Origin: an uncultured Chitinophagaceae bacterium
GTDB lineage: Bacteria > Bacteroidota > Bacteroidia > Chitinophagales > Chitinophagaceae
DNA length: 64,000 nt
NCBI GenBank assembly: GCA_934502905.1
Contig: CAKSVK010000002.1
Coordinates: 7,949-71,948 of the forward strand
Reading direction: 5' to 3'
Shown in pieces: positions 52,709 through 60,394 of this stretch (its first letter is position 1; each line of letters begins with the position of its first letter). Position numbers and translations under genes: made by a program. The notes beneath the pieces were generated by a model, which was given only the letters and a program-made list of their open reading frames with translations, did not search any database and had not been told where the DNA came from.

Positions 52709-52794
52709 TGCCCCGGAACGGAGTTGAACCGTTACTCGCATTGCTGCGAACAGGATTTTAAGTCCTGCGTGTCTACCAATTCCACCACCGGGGC
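52709..52794 (-). tRNA. tRNA-Leu (anticodon TAA)
   Basis: 86 bases on the minus strand with acceptor GCCCCGG / CCGGGGC and discriminator A. The anticodon stem-loop is GGACT-TAA-AATCC. A long class II variable arm (TTCGCAGCAATGCGAG) is typical of leucine tRNA, and the T-loop is GGTTCAACTCC. CCA is not encoded. It lies downstream of tRNA-Gly on the same strand. Confidence 0.95.
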
Positions 52795-52819
52795 GATTGG
52801 TTTTAAAACCTGAAAGGTC

Positions 52820-52847
52820 AAAAAAAATCCCCTCGCACAACGAGAGG
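52820..52847 (-). terminator. Imperfect hairpin between the two tRNAs
   Basis: On the minus strand CCTCTCG-TTGTG-CGAGGGG (one mismatch) is followed by A then seven T. It would terminate or trim the tRNA-Gly transcript before tRNA-Leu. Confidence 0.6.
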
Positions 52848-52856
52848 ATCCACCTG

Positions 52857-52929
<73 letters not shown>

Positions 52930-52974
52930 TTAAAACTTATTTTGAAGAACTTTTGTTGCCCCGATTGGGGAGTG

Positions 52975-53004
52975 CAAAATTAAGGATTGCAGATTACCAA
53001 CAAA
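52975..53004 (-). promoter_or_regulatory. Promoter for the tRNA-Gly/tRNA-Leu unit
   Basis: On the minus strand TTTG (forward CAAA 53001-53004), an 18-base spacer and TAATTTTG (forward CAAAATTA 52975-52982) match the Bacteroidota consensus. Transcription would begin near 52970, about 41 bases upstream of tRNA-Gly. Confidence 0.7.
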
Positions 53005-53022
53005 ATTTTTATGGAAAAAATC

Positions 53023-53232
53023 CTATTTATATTTTGGGGTATACAGGGTGTTCTCAGGCACTACCACCTTAGGCTTACCTTTGTAACGATGTTTATATAA
53101 TCCCCAGCTACCGCCGATCAAAAAAGCAACAACACTGAACACCTGGATATAAAATAAAAACCTGGATGATTTTACCCAGCTCCAGGCGAAATCTTTCTTT
53201 TGACTTTCAGTTATTTCAACTTCATGCGCCAT
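53023..53232 (-). CDS. Small single-pass membrane protein of unknown function
   Basis: A 69-residue protein: a charged N-terminus (MAHEVEITESQKKDFAWSWVKSS), one membrane helix (about 26-44, FLFYIQVFSVVAFLIGGSW), and a basic tail ending VPENTLYTPKYK. I recognise no family. A perfect TATTTTTG box lies upstream, which supports it as a real gene. Confidence 0.6.
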   Translation of the reverse strand: MAHEVEITESQKKDFAWSWVKSSRFLFYIQVFSVVAFLIGGSWGLYKHRYKGKPKVVVPENTLYTPKYK

Positions 53233-53255
53233 ACAATGCGTTTTTATTTGCTATG

Positions 53256-53263
53256 CAAAAATA
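53256..53263 (-). promoter_or_regulatory. TAnnTTTG promoter box for the small membrane protein
   Basis: The minus strand reads TATTTTTG, 23 bases upstream of the ATG at 53232, giving a leader of about 19 bases. Confidence 0.5.
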
Positions 53264-53278
53264 ATGGTAAACTGTTAA

Positions 53279-54322
53279 CTAACCATCTTTATTGTCAACA
53301 ATTTGTGAAAACAAGGTTCGTTTTTTTATGAAATACTGCCAGACAATGCTGCCCTTATATACGCCCTTAAGCGGCTTATTGTGCTGTACCGGCTGGAAAC
53401 GCCGGTCTTTCTTTGAAAAAAGCCATCCGTAAAAATGAAAATGAGCTTTGATAACAGTAAAAAAATAGGTTGCATTTCCTTTTAGTAATTCCTGTATGGC
53501 AGCTACTCCATCGAGGATCATGCGAAAAGGCAGCTTCCGGCATTTCTCTGCCCATCCATAATTTTTGGCCAGCATTACCAGGCTGTTGCGATAGTTAAAA
53601 TACACTTTCCTTGGGTTTCCCTGTGGCAGGGTGCCACCGCCTACATGGTATACTATTGATGAAGGACAAACATACACTTTGTACCCCGCGAGTTGTATGC
53701 GCCAGCAAAGATCCACCTCTTCCTGGTGTGCAAAAAAGAACTCATCAAAACCATTCATCTGGTGAAAAACTTCCGATCTTATAAACAAAGCGCAGCCGCT
53801 TGCCCAAAAAACGGGACGACTGTCGTTATACTGACCATTGTCTTTTTCACAAACCTCAAATATCCTGCCCCGGCAGAACAGGTATCCGAAGTCATCCATC
53901 CAACCGCCTGCAGCGCCGGCATATTCAAACCTCGTTTTATCATGCCATGATAATATCCTGGGCTGACAGGCAGCTATCGCGGCATCGCTTTCCATCAGCG
54001 CTATCACCGGGTTGATCCAGTCCGGCGTTACTTCCACATCTGAGTTCAGCAACACATAGTAGTCGGCCTGCACATGCTGTAATGCGGAGTTGTAGCCTTT
54101 GGCAAATCCTTCATTGGTGCTGTTATGAACAAGTGTAATATCCGGGTGATGGGATTGCAGGTACAGGACCGAGTCATCCGAAGAAGCATTGTCTGCCACC
54201 ACTATGTGCAGGTTCTCATACACAGAAGCCTTCAGGAAAGGAAGGAACTGTTCCAGGAATTTTTTGCCGTTCCAGTTCAGGATCACAACGGCAACGGATG
54301 GCTTGTTATGCAATGCTTCCAT
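53279..54322 (-). CDS. GT2-family glycosyltransferase (rhamnosyltransferase-like)
   Basis: A 347-residue GT-A enzyme. The N-terminus VAVVILNWNGKKFLEQFLPFL and ADNASSDDSVLYL bind the nucleotide, and LLNSDVEVTPDWI is the DxD-like metal site. FFAHQEEVDLCWRIQLAGYK holds the (E/D)DxDLxxR catalytic segment. The closest style is WbbL-like rhamnosyltransferases of cell-surface polysaccharide assembly. It is a lone gene divergent from the broken kinase gene. Confidence 0.9.
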   Translation of the reverse strand: MEALHNKPSVAVVILNWNGKKFLEQFLPFLKASVYENLHIVVADNASSDDSVLYLQSHHPDITLVHNSTNEGFAKGYNSALQHVQADYYVLLNSDVEVTPDWINPVIALMESDAAIAACQPRILSWHDKTRFEYAGAAGGWMDDFGYLFCRGRIFEVCEKDNGQYNDSRPVFWASGCALFIRSEVFHQMNGFDEFFFAHQEEVDLCWRIQLAGYKVYVCPSSIVYHVGGGTLPQGNPRKVYFNYRNSLVMLAKNYGWAEKCRKLPFRMILDGVAAIQELLKGNATYFFTVIKAHFHFYGWLFSKKDRRFQPVQHNKPLKGVYKGSIVWQYFIKKRTLFSQIVDNKDG

Positions 54323-54335
54323 TATTAATATTTTT

Positions 54336-54343
54336 CAAAAATA
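54336..54343 (-). promoter_or_regulatory. TAnnTTTG promoter box for the glycosyltransferase
   Basis: The minus strand reads TATTTTTG (forward CAAAAATA), 13 bases upstream of the ATG at 54322. No -33 TTTG was found. Confidence 0.5.
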
Positions 54344-54377
54344 AAGGATGCATTGTTAGGTTTCGCTATTTTTAACC

Positions 54378-55512
54378 ATGTTTCGGTTTTTATTCAACTG
54401 GAGAATACTGGCTTTTGTAGTGGCGATTGCTATTGTTACAGGTACTATATTTTATTCACAATACCTGGCCAACAAAATTGCCGCAGATGAGCGGCAGCGG
54501 GTGGAATTGTGGGTGGAAGCCGGGAAGTTTCTTTTTAATTCGCCGGCTGATACGGATACAAAACTGGTAGGAGCCATTCTTACCAACAATGATGATATAC
54601 CGATCATCCAGGTAAATGAAGAGGGGCGCATCATTGAATATATTAATATTGATACCACTAAGATCACGGCAGATTCCTCTTACCTGTATGAAAAGCTGAA
54701 GCAATTCAGGAAACAACATTTGCCGATTATTTATACTGATCCGCTTAACGGACAAAAAGACTATTACTTCTATGGCGCCTCCAAGCTGTTGAGGGAAGTA
54801 CAGTATTACCCGCTGGTGCAATTGCTGATCGTGGCATTATTTATTGTGGTAACGGTATATGCCATTACCATCCGCAACCGGTCTGTACAAAACCAGTTAT
54901 GGGCAGGCATGGCGAAAGAAACAGCCCACCAACTGGGAACTCCGGTAACTTCGTTGCAGGGATGGGTGGAAATGCTGAAAGAGAGCCCGGGAAATGAAAA
55001 GATCGCGACGGAGCTGGCAAAGGATGTAAACAGGCTGCAGCTGGTATCTGACCGTTTCAGCAAGATCGGCAGTACGCCCTCGCTGGAGCCACGCGAACTG
55101 CTGGAGCAGATCAACGGCGTGATGGAATATGTACGGGGAAGAGCTTCCGGTAAAGTGCAGTTCCTCATGTATGCCAACGAGCAGAAAGTGCCGGTAATGC
55201 TGTCCGGCGCCCTGTTTGACTGGGTAATAGAAAACCTGCTGAAAAATGCGCTGGATGCGCTGGAGGGCAGGGGAACGATCACTGTTGAAGTGAGAAAGCA
55301 GCCGGGACAGGTTATTATTGATGTGACCGATACCGGGAAGGGTATCCATGCCGGGGTTCACTACCAAACGAAGAGGATGGGGGCTTGGTCTTACCTTATC
55401 CAAGCGGATCATTGAACAATACCACCGGGGACAGCTTTTCGTGAAAAACTCCGAGCCCGGGAAGGGCACTACTTTCAGGATCATTCTGAAAGATCAGGCG
55501 CCGGCGGCCTGA
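54378..55512 (+). pseudogene. Sensor histidine kinase broken by frameshift/deletion
   Basis: The open frame is 345 residues: membrane helix (8-28), extracytoplasmic domain (about 30-142), second helix (143-162), HisKA with His184 in KETAHQLGTPV, N-box ENLLKNALDALE (285-296) and G1 box DTGKGI (318-323). After GKGI it loses homology and stops at 55415. In the +1 frame the rest of the ATPase domain reappears from 55348 (MPGFTTKRRGWGLGLTLSKR) to a TGA at 55510. About ten codons expected between G1 and 'PGFTTK' are missing; 29 bases lost would explain both gap and frame change. The tail overlaps folP by 19 bases. Confidence 0.85.
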
Positions 55513-56330
55513 CAGGCGTAGGTCAGGCGAACTGCTTCCACAGCCGCTTTCACATCATGTACACGGAGAATTGAAGCGCCGTTCATCAACGCGATGGTGT
55601 TGAGCACTGTAGTACCGTTCAGCGCTTCTTCAGGCAATATATTCAGTGTTTTGTAAATGGTGGATTTGCGCGATAAACCTGCCAGCACCGGCACGCCCAT
55701 CATATGAAATGCAGATAATTCTTTGAGCAGGGTAAAATTGTGCCGGATGTTTTTTCCAAAGCCAAAGCCGGGATCGGCGATAACATCATGTATACCTGCC
55801 GCCCTGCAAACGGTAATTTTTTGTACGAGGTAATCCAGTACTTCCAGGGTAACATTTGTATATACAGGATCCAGCTGCATGGTATCGGGTTTGCCCCGCA
55901 TATGCATACAAACGTATGGTGCCTGGTTATCTGCCGCTACCGACAATATTTCAGGATCCATATCACCACTGCTGATGTCATTGATGACAGAAGCACCTGC
56001 TGCCATGGCTGCCGCCGCCACCGGTGATGAGTAGGTGTCTATGGACAGAATGGCTTCCGGGTGCTGGTCGAGTATTGCCCTGATAGCAGGCACCACCCGC
56101 TGTATCTCTTCCTGTGCCGGTATCCGTTCACTACCCGGCCGGGTACTTTGTCCGCCGATGTCCAGCATAACAGCGCCTTCCGAAAGCATCCTGCCTGCTT
56201 CCTGCACAATAGCCTTTATTGTTTGTTTCCGGCTACCGCTGTAAAATGAATCAGGTGTTGTATTGATGATGCCCATCACCACCGGCGTATCAATGACAAC
56301 CAGTCTGCCTTTGCAATTTAGCGTGTACAT
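55494..56330 (-). CDS. folP: Dihydropteroate synthase
   Basis: A 278-residue TIM-barrel enzyme of folate synthesis, joining p-aminobenzoate to hydroxymethyl-dihydropterin diphosphate. Signatures: MGIINTTPDSFYSG, MLDIGGQSTRPGSE, SIDTYSSPVAAAA, INDISSGDMDP, DPGFGFGKNIRHN, GLSRKSTI and RVHDVKAAVEA. The length is normal and no resistance-type insertion is evident. Its C-terminal end overlaps the tail of the broken kinase gene on the other strand. Confidence 0.96.
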   Translation of the reverse strand: MYTLNCKGRLVVIDTPVVMGIINTTPDSFYSGSRKQTIKAIVQEAGRMLSEGAVMLDIGGQSTRPGSERIPAQEEIQRVVPAIRAILDQHPEAILSIDTYSSPVAAAAMAAGASVINDISSGDMDPEILSVAADNQAPYVCMHMRGKPDTMQLDPVYTNVTLEVLDYLVQKITVCRAAGIHDVIADPGFGFGKNIRHNFTLLKELSAFHMMGVPVLAGLSRKSTIYKTLNILPEEALNGTTVLNTIALMNGASILRVHDVKAAVEAVRLTYACQAAGA

Positions 56331-56476
56331 ATTTTTAATTGGCCTATTTTTGACGCTCGTATCCGGGCAAAGATATTCATCCGGAAAGACAATTCCGGAA
56401 CCGGCATGAGATCAGGAAAATTATGGGGTTTTCTGCGGGTTCGCGTGGCGGGTTAACACAAAACAAATAAAAAAAG

Positions 56477-57025
56477 ATGAGTACCATTCAGCAATACAAT
56501 GAAGCGGTCGCTTCCTGTAAAGATATATTTATGAAGAAGACAAAGGACTATGGCACTTCCTGGAGGGTACTGCGCACCATTTCAGTAGCAGACCAGATCT
56601 TCATCAAAGCAAAAAGGATACGTACCCTGCAGGAGAGCGATATCCAGAAGGTGGAAGACAGTATTAACGCTGAATTCATGGGTATACTGAACTACGGGAT
56701 CGTGGGACTGATTCAGTTGGATCTAAAAACAGATGAAGTGGAGGACCTTCCGGCAGGTGTAGTAGAATCGCTGTACGATAAAATGGCGAATAATGCCCGG
56801 AACCTGATGGAAAATAAAAATCATGATTATGGGGAGGCCTGGCGGGATATGAGCCAGGAAAGTTTTACAGATCTCATTCTGTCTAAACTATTACGCGTCA
56901 GGCAGATACTGGCGAATAAAGGAAAAACGCTCATCAGTGAAGGGATAGATGCCAATTTTTATGACATCATCAACTATGCAGCCTTTGCACTGATATTGAT
57001 CGGAGAGGGAAAACACCGGGCTTAA
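56477..57025 (+). CDS. DUF1599 (nucleotide-modification-associated domain 1) protein
   Basis: A 182-residue protein composed of two similar DUF1599 repeats: FMKKTKDYGTSWRVLR...LNYGIVGLIQL in the first half and LMENKNHDYGEAWRDMS...INYAAFALILI in the second. The family has been proposed to act on nucleotides or modified bases and is widespread as a single-copy gene in Bacteroidota, often beside folP as here. Precise function unknown. Its stop abuts the stop of the DUF4294 gene on the opposite strand with no gap. Confidence 0.88.
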   Translation: MSTIQQYNEAVASCKDIFMKKTKDYGTSWRVLRTISVADQIFIKAKRIRTLQESDIQKVEDSINAEFMGILNYGIVGLIQLDLKTDEVEDLPAGVVESLYDKMANNARNLMENKNHDYGEAWRDMSQESFTDLILSKLLRVRQILANKGKTLISEGIDANFYDIINYAAFALILIGEGKHRA

Positions 57026-57640
57026 CTAGATGCCGTACATGCTTTTCACTTCCTGTACAAAACCTTCTATTTCCGCATCTTCGTGCTGGGCATCATATGT
57101 TTGTTTCAGGCTGCTCCCGAATACCCAGGCTACACTCTGCCAGAAGCCGGCTGAGAAGCTGCCCTTATATTCATGAATAATGTTGTAACAGGAATTTCCC
57201 GTTTCCCGGTTGATGAGCTTCATTAATACTTTGCCCTGGTATACAGACAAGTTGGTCAGGGGTTTGGTAAACTCCTCTTTCAGCTCCTTTTCCCTGGACT
57301 TAATATATTCATGCCGTTTCTTTTTGTCCGTTATCTGGGAAAGGTTGGCTTCAATATCATTGAATACGATACCGGCTTTTTGGGCGTATGGATAGGTAAC
57401 ATATACCGCGTTTCTCAAACGGGTCCATTCGCGGTATTTTTTCCGTTGCGCACGCGTCAGCTTTAGCGGAATATAAACAGGACTCAGCTCCCTGTAAGTA
57501 AGTGCCTCGCCCTTATAAACAATCACCGGCACCACAATGGTATCATTGGGGCCATATTGCTGTGCATATGCCCGGCTGCACAACATCACAGCAAAACAGG
57601 ATACGAAAATGAACAGGTATATTTTACAACGGCGAAACAT
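57026..57640 (-). CDS. DUF4294-family exported protein
   Basis: A 204-residue protein with a signal peptide (cleavage near RAYAQ, residue 27). The DUF4294 core follows: GEALTYRELSPVYIPLKLTRAQRKKYREWTRLRNAVYVTYPYA, then ELKEEFTKPLTNLSVYQGKVLMKLINRETG. The family is confined to Bacteroidota and its function is unknown; it is commonly next to the DUF1599 and folP genes. It is convergent with DUF1599. Confidence 0.88.
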   Translation of the reverse strand: MFRRCKIYLFIFVSCFAVMLCSRAYAQQYGPNDTIVVPVIVYKGEALTYRELSPVYIPLKLTRAQRKKYREWTRLRNAVYVTYPYAQKAGIVFNDIEANLSQITDKKKRHEYIKSREKELKEEFTKPLTNLSVYQGKVLMKLINRETGNSCYNIIHEYKGSFSAGFWQSVAWVFGSSLKQTYDAQHEDAEIEGFVQEVKSMYGI

Positions 57641-57996
57641 CCTCTACAATATTAACGGATTTTCCATTCTATATAATACATCACAGACATTATCTGTAAC
57701 CCGGTTGCTGCTGCAATTTTGATAAAAATTTTTCCGGCTCGGTCAGAAGAAAAAAAATGAGCCTGTAACGACTTGATTATTAATTGGTTTTGAAAAATAG
57801 GTAAAAGTTCCATAGATGTCAGTTGGGCACCACGTCTATGGAGTTTACCAAAATGTTAAAGGGGTAAGGGCATGGCATTTTTCATGATGCAACGGCTAGT
57901 GTCGAATCCCAAAGGTAGGTGATGAACCGGTAAAATTGCCTGACTTATGCGGAAAAAATTGACATTTGTCAAATCAGCTCCTTCTGTAAACTAAAT
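57641..57996. other. Region upstream of the his promoter with inverted repeats
   Basis: About 360 bases without a gene. It holds a long imperfect inverted repeat (57800-57849): GGTAAAAGTTCCATAGATGT and ACGTCTATGGAGTTTACC around a 12-base loop. It also holds a short perfect palindrome TTGACA-TT-TGTCAA (57959-57972), 25 bases upstream of the his -33 element, which could bind a regulator. Confidence 0.6.
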
Positions 57997-58027
57997 TTTG
58001 TGAAATAACCCGGAGCGCTTATTTTTG
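57997..58027 (+). promoter_or_regulatory. his operon promoter
   Basis: TTTG (57997-58000), a 19-base spacer and TATTTTTG (58020-58027) match the Bacteroidota consensus exactly. Transcription should start near 58032, 16 bases before the leader peptide ATG. Confidence 0.85.
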
Positions 58028-58047
58028 CGGCGTTAAAAAATTAATCA

Positions 58048-58095
58048 ATGGTAAATAATACACATCATCACCATCATATCTTACCCGGCCGGTAA
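58048..58095 (+). CDS. Histidine leader peptide
   Basis: A 15-codon open frame, MVNNTHHHHHILPGR, with five consecutive His codons (58063-58077). It is the sensor of the attenuator that follows. A ribosome lacking charged tRNA-His would stall on these codons and cover the segment TTACC (58081-58085) that otherwise pairs with GGTAA (58091-58095). It lies between a consensus promoter and hisG. Confidence 0.9.
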   Translation: MVNNTHHHHHILPGR

Positions 58096-58160
58096 GCAGG
58101 TGTTGTTTGTGTACGATCATACATCATTAAAAGGCTTACCGTTCGGTAGGCCTTTTTCTT
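58081..58160 (+). promoter_or_regulatory. his transcription attenuator
   Basis: Four segments are visible: A TTACC (58081-58085), B CGGTAAGC (58090-58097), C within AAAAGGCTTACCG (58129-58141) and D CGGTAGGCCTTTT (58144-58156), followed by a T-rich tract. C pairs with D over 13 base pairs (one G-U) as a terminator. B is perfectly complementary to GCTTACCG of C over 8 bases as the antiterminator. A pairs with B when the ribosome is not stalled. This is the classical attenuation logic and sits 20 bases before hisG. Confidence 0.88.
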
Positions 58161-58179
58161 TTTAATTAAACTGAAATCA

Positions 58180-59031
58180 ATGCTAAAGCTGGCTATCCAA
58201 AAATCAGGTCGTTTACATGAAGATTCGATGCGTTTGCTGAAAGAATGCGGAATTGGCATCTCCAATGGCGCCAATAAGTTAAAGACAGAAGCAAGCAATT
58301 TTCCGCTCCAGGTTTTTTTCCTGCGCGACGATGACATTCCCCAATACGTGGAAGATGGTGTGGCGGATATGGGAATTGTAGGAGAAAATGTAGTGTATGA
58401 AAAGGATAAGTCTGTGACTACCGTGGAAAAGCTGGGATTCGGAAAATGCCGGCTGAGCATTGCCGTGGCGAGAGGGGAACAGTACAGTTCCGTACAAACA
58501 CTGCATGGGAAACGGATTGCTACCAGCTATCCCTTTCTTACGGAGAAATACCTCCAGAAAAACGGCGTTACAGCCGATATTCATGAGATCAGCGGTTCTG
58601 TGGAGATAGCGCCCGGTATTGGCCTGGCGGATGCCATCTGCGACCTGGTCAGCAGCGGCTCCACCCTGCTCACCAATGGTTTGAAAGAAGTGGAAACCAT
58701 CCTGGAATCCGAGGCTATCCTGGTACGGAACAATAACCTGGATGCCGCGCAGCTGCAGATATTGAATAAGTTACTGTTTCGTATACATGCGGTTAAAAAA
58801 GCAAAGAACAACAAGTACATATTGCTGAATGCGCCTAATGATAAGCTGAAAGATATCATCAGTCTGCTGCCGGGTATGAAAAGTCCCACTATTGTGCCCC
58901 TGGCAGATGAGGGCTGGAGCTCCGTGCACAGCGTGTTGAGTGAAGATGAGTTCTGGGATAAGATTGAGCAGCTGAAAGCTGCCGGTGCGCAGGGCATCCT
59001 GGTAGTACCGATCGAAAAAATGGTTTTATAG
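58180..59031 (+). CDS. hisG: ATP phosphoribosyltransferase, long form
   Basis: A 283-residue HisG of the long type with a C-terminal regulatory ACT-like domain (about 210-283). It catalyses the first step of histidine synthesis, ATP plus PRPP. Signatures: LAIQKSGRLHEDSMRLL, DDIPQYVEDGVADMGIVGENV, RIATSYPFLTEKYL and the PRPP loop EIAPGIGLADAICDLVSSGSTL. The C-terminal domain usually binds histidine, adding feedback inhibition to the attenuator upstream. hisD follows after 17 bases. Confidence 0.96.
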   Translation: MLKLAIQKSGRLHEDSMRLLKECGIGISNGANKLKTEASNFPLQVFFLRDDDIPQYVEDGVADMGIVGENVVYEKDKSVTTVEKLGFGKCRLSIAVARGEQYSSVQTLHGKRIATSYPFLTEKYLQKNGVTADIHEISGSVEIAPGIGLADAICDLVSSGSTLLTNGLKEVETILESEAILVRNNNLDAAQLQILNKLLFRIHAVKKAKNNKYILLNAPNDKLKDIISLLPGMKSPTIVPLADEGWSSVHSVLSEDEFWDKIEQLKAAGAQGILVVPIEKMVL

Positions 59032-59048
59032 GTTAATGTCTGACTGTT

Positions 59049-60320
59049 ATGAAAGTAGTATTATATCCGGAAAGGAAAAAATGGCCGGCGCTTTTGCAAC
59101 GGCCTGTTATAGATAACAAGGTGTTGGAAACCGCCGTAACGGAGATACTGGAAGCTGTAAGGGACAAAGGAGATGAGGCCTTGATAGGATTTGCCCGTAA
59201 GTTCGATGGCATTGTGCTCAGCGATTTAACGGTACCGCCCTCAGCCTTTGATGCAGCTGAGCAATTGCTTAGCGAAGAGCTGAAAGTTGCCATACAAACC
59301 GCCAAAAGTAATATCCATCGTTTTCATGCGGCGCAATTCAGCGCCGAAGAGCCTATAGACACGATGCCCGGCATCAGTTGCTGGCGCAGATGGATAGGCA
59401 TTGAAAAAGTGGGCTTGTATATTCCCGGTGGTTCGGCGCCATTGTTTTCTACCGTGTTGATGTTGGGTATACCCGCAGCGATTGCCGGCTGCAAAGAGAT
59501 CATTCTTTGTACGCCACCGGATAAAGAAGGTAATATTCATCCCGCCATTTTATATGCGGCAAAGCAGGCAGGCATCAGCCGGGTATTTAAAGCGGGGGGA
59601 GCGCAGGCAATTGCAGCCATGACCTGGGGAACCGCTACTGTTCCTGCGGTATACAAAATATTTGGCCCGGGTAACCAATACGTCACCTGTGCCAAACAGT
59701 TAGTGCAGCGCAGCGGCATGGCCATTGACATGCCGGCGGGTCCCAGCGAAGTATGCGTGCTGGCAGATAAGTCGGCTAATGTTGCTTGTGTTGCAGCCGA
59801 CCTGCTGTCGCAGGCAGAGCATGGTGTTGACAGCCAGGTATTATTGGTAACAACCGATGAAAATATGGTAACGCCGGTATTGGATGAAGTGTACAGGCAG
59901 CTGGAACAGTTGCCGCGAAAAGAACTTGCTGCAAAAGCACTTGAAAACAGCAAGGTCATTGTTGTAAATGATACGGAGGAGGCGCTGGCGCTGATCAATG
60001 AATATGCGCCCGAGCACCTGATCATCAGTTGTGAAGACGGTGATGCACTTGGTATGCAGGTTTCCAATGCCGGATCTGTATTCCTGGGTAATTATTCTCC
60101 CGAGAGCGCAGGTGATTATGCCAGCGGCACGAACCATACCCTGCCGACCAACGGATATGCCAAAGCCTATAGCGGTGTAAGCATCGACAGCTTTGTGAAA
60201 AAGATCACCTACCAGAAATTATCGAGGGATGGACTGCATACCATCGCTTCTGCCATTATACATATGGCGGAAGCAGAAGGACTGCAGGCACATGCCAACG
60301 CCGTAAAGATCAGGCTTTGA
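59049..60320 (+). CDS. hisD: Histidinol dehydrogenase
   Basis: A 423-residue zinc enzyme that oxidises histidinol to histidine in two NAD-dependent steps. Signatures: GLYIPGGSAPLFSTVLMLGIPA, KIFGPGNQYVTCAKQLVQ, MPAGPSEVCVLADKSAN, LLSQAEHGVDSQ (zinc ligands Gln and His) and NHTLPTNGYAKAYSG. Length is normal. It is second in the operon, between hisG and hisC. Confidence 0.96.
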   Translation: MKVVLYPERKKWPALLQRPVIDNKVLETAVTEILEAVRDKGDEALIGFARKFDGIVLSDLTVPPSAFDAAEQLLSEELKVAIQTAKSNIHRFHAAQFSAEEPIDTMPGISCWRRWIGIEKVGLYIPGGSAPLFSTVLMLGIPAAIAGCKEIILCTPPDKEGNIHPAILYAAKQAGISRVFKAGGAQAIAAMTWGTATVPAVYKIFGPGNQYVTCAKQLVQRSGMAIDMPAGPSEVCVLADKSANVACVAADLLSQAEHGVDSQVLLVTTDENMVTPVLDEVYRQLEQLPRKELAAKALENSKVIVVNDTEEALALINEYAPEHLIISCEDGDALGMQVSNAGSVFLGNYSPESAGDYASGTNHTLPTNGYAKAYSGVSIDSFVKKITYQKLSRDGLHTIASAIIHMAEAEGLQAHANAVKIRL

Positions 60321-60338
60321 CGGGGTAACGATGGTTTC

Positions 60339-60390
60339 AAATCATCAATTCCCGGTCATCAATCCCAAATCATCAATCTTCAATCAGCAA
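60339..60390 (+). repeat. Degenerate TCATCAAT tandem words between hisD and hisC
   Basis: Within 52 bases ATCATCAATT, GTCATCAATCC, ATCATCAATC and TTCAATCAGCAA follow one another. No stem or start site is evident. It separates two operon genes by 74 bases. Confidence 0.7.
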
Positions 60391-60394
60391 TTTT

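Noticed and set aside
57959-57972. TTGACA as a sigma-70 -35 element of the his promoter
   Set aside because: Bacteroidota promoters use TTTG and TAnnTTTG, and a perfect pair with a 19-base spacer lies downstream. The TTGACA is better explained as half of a palindrome.
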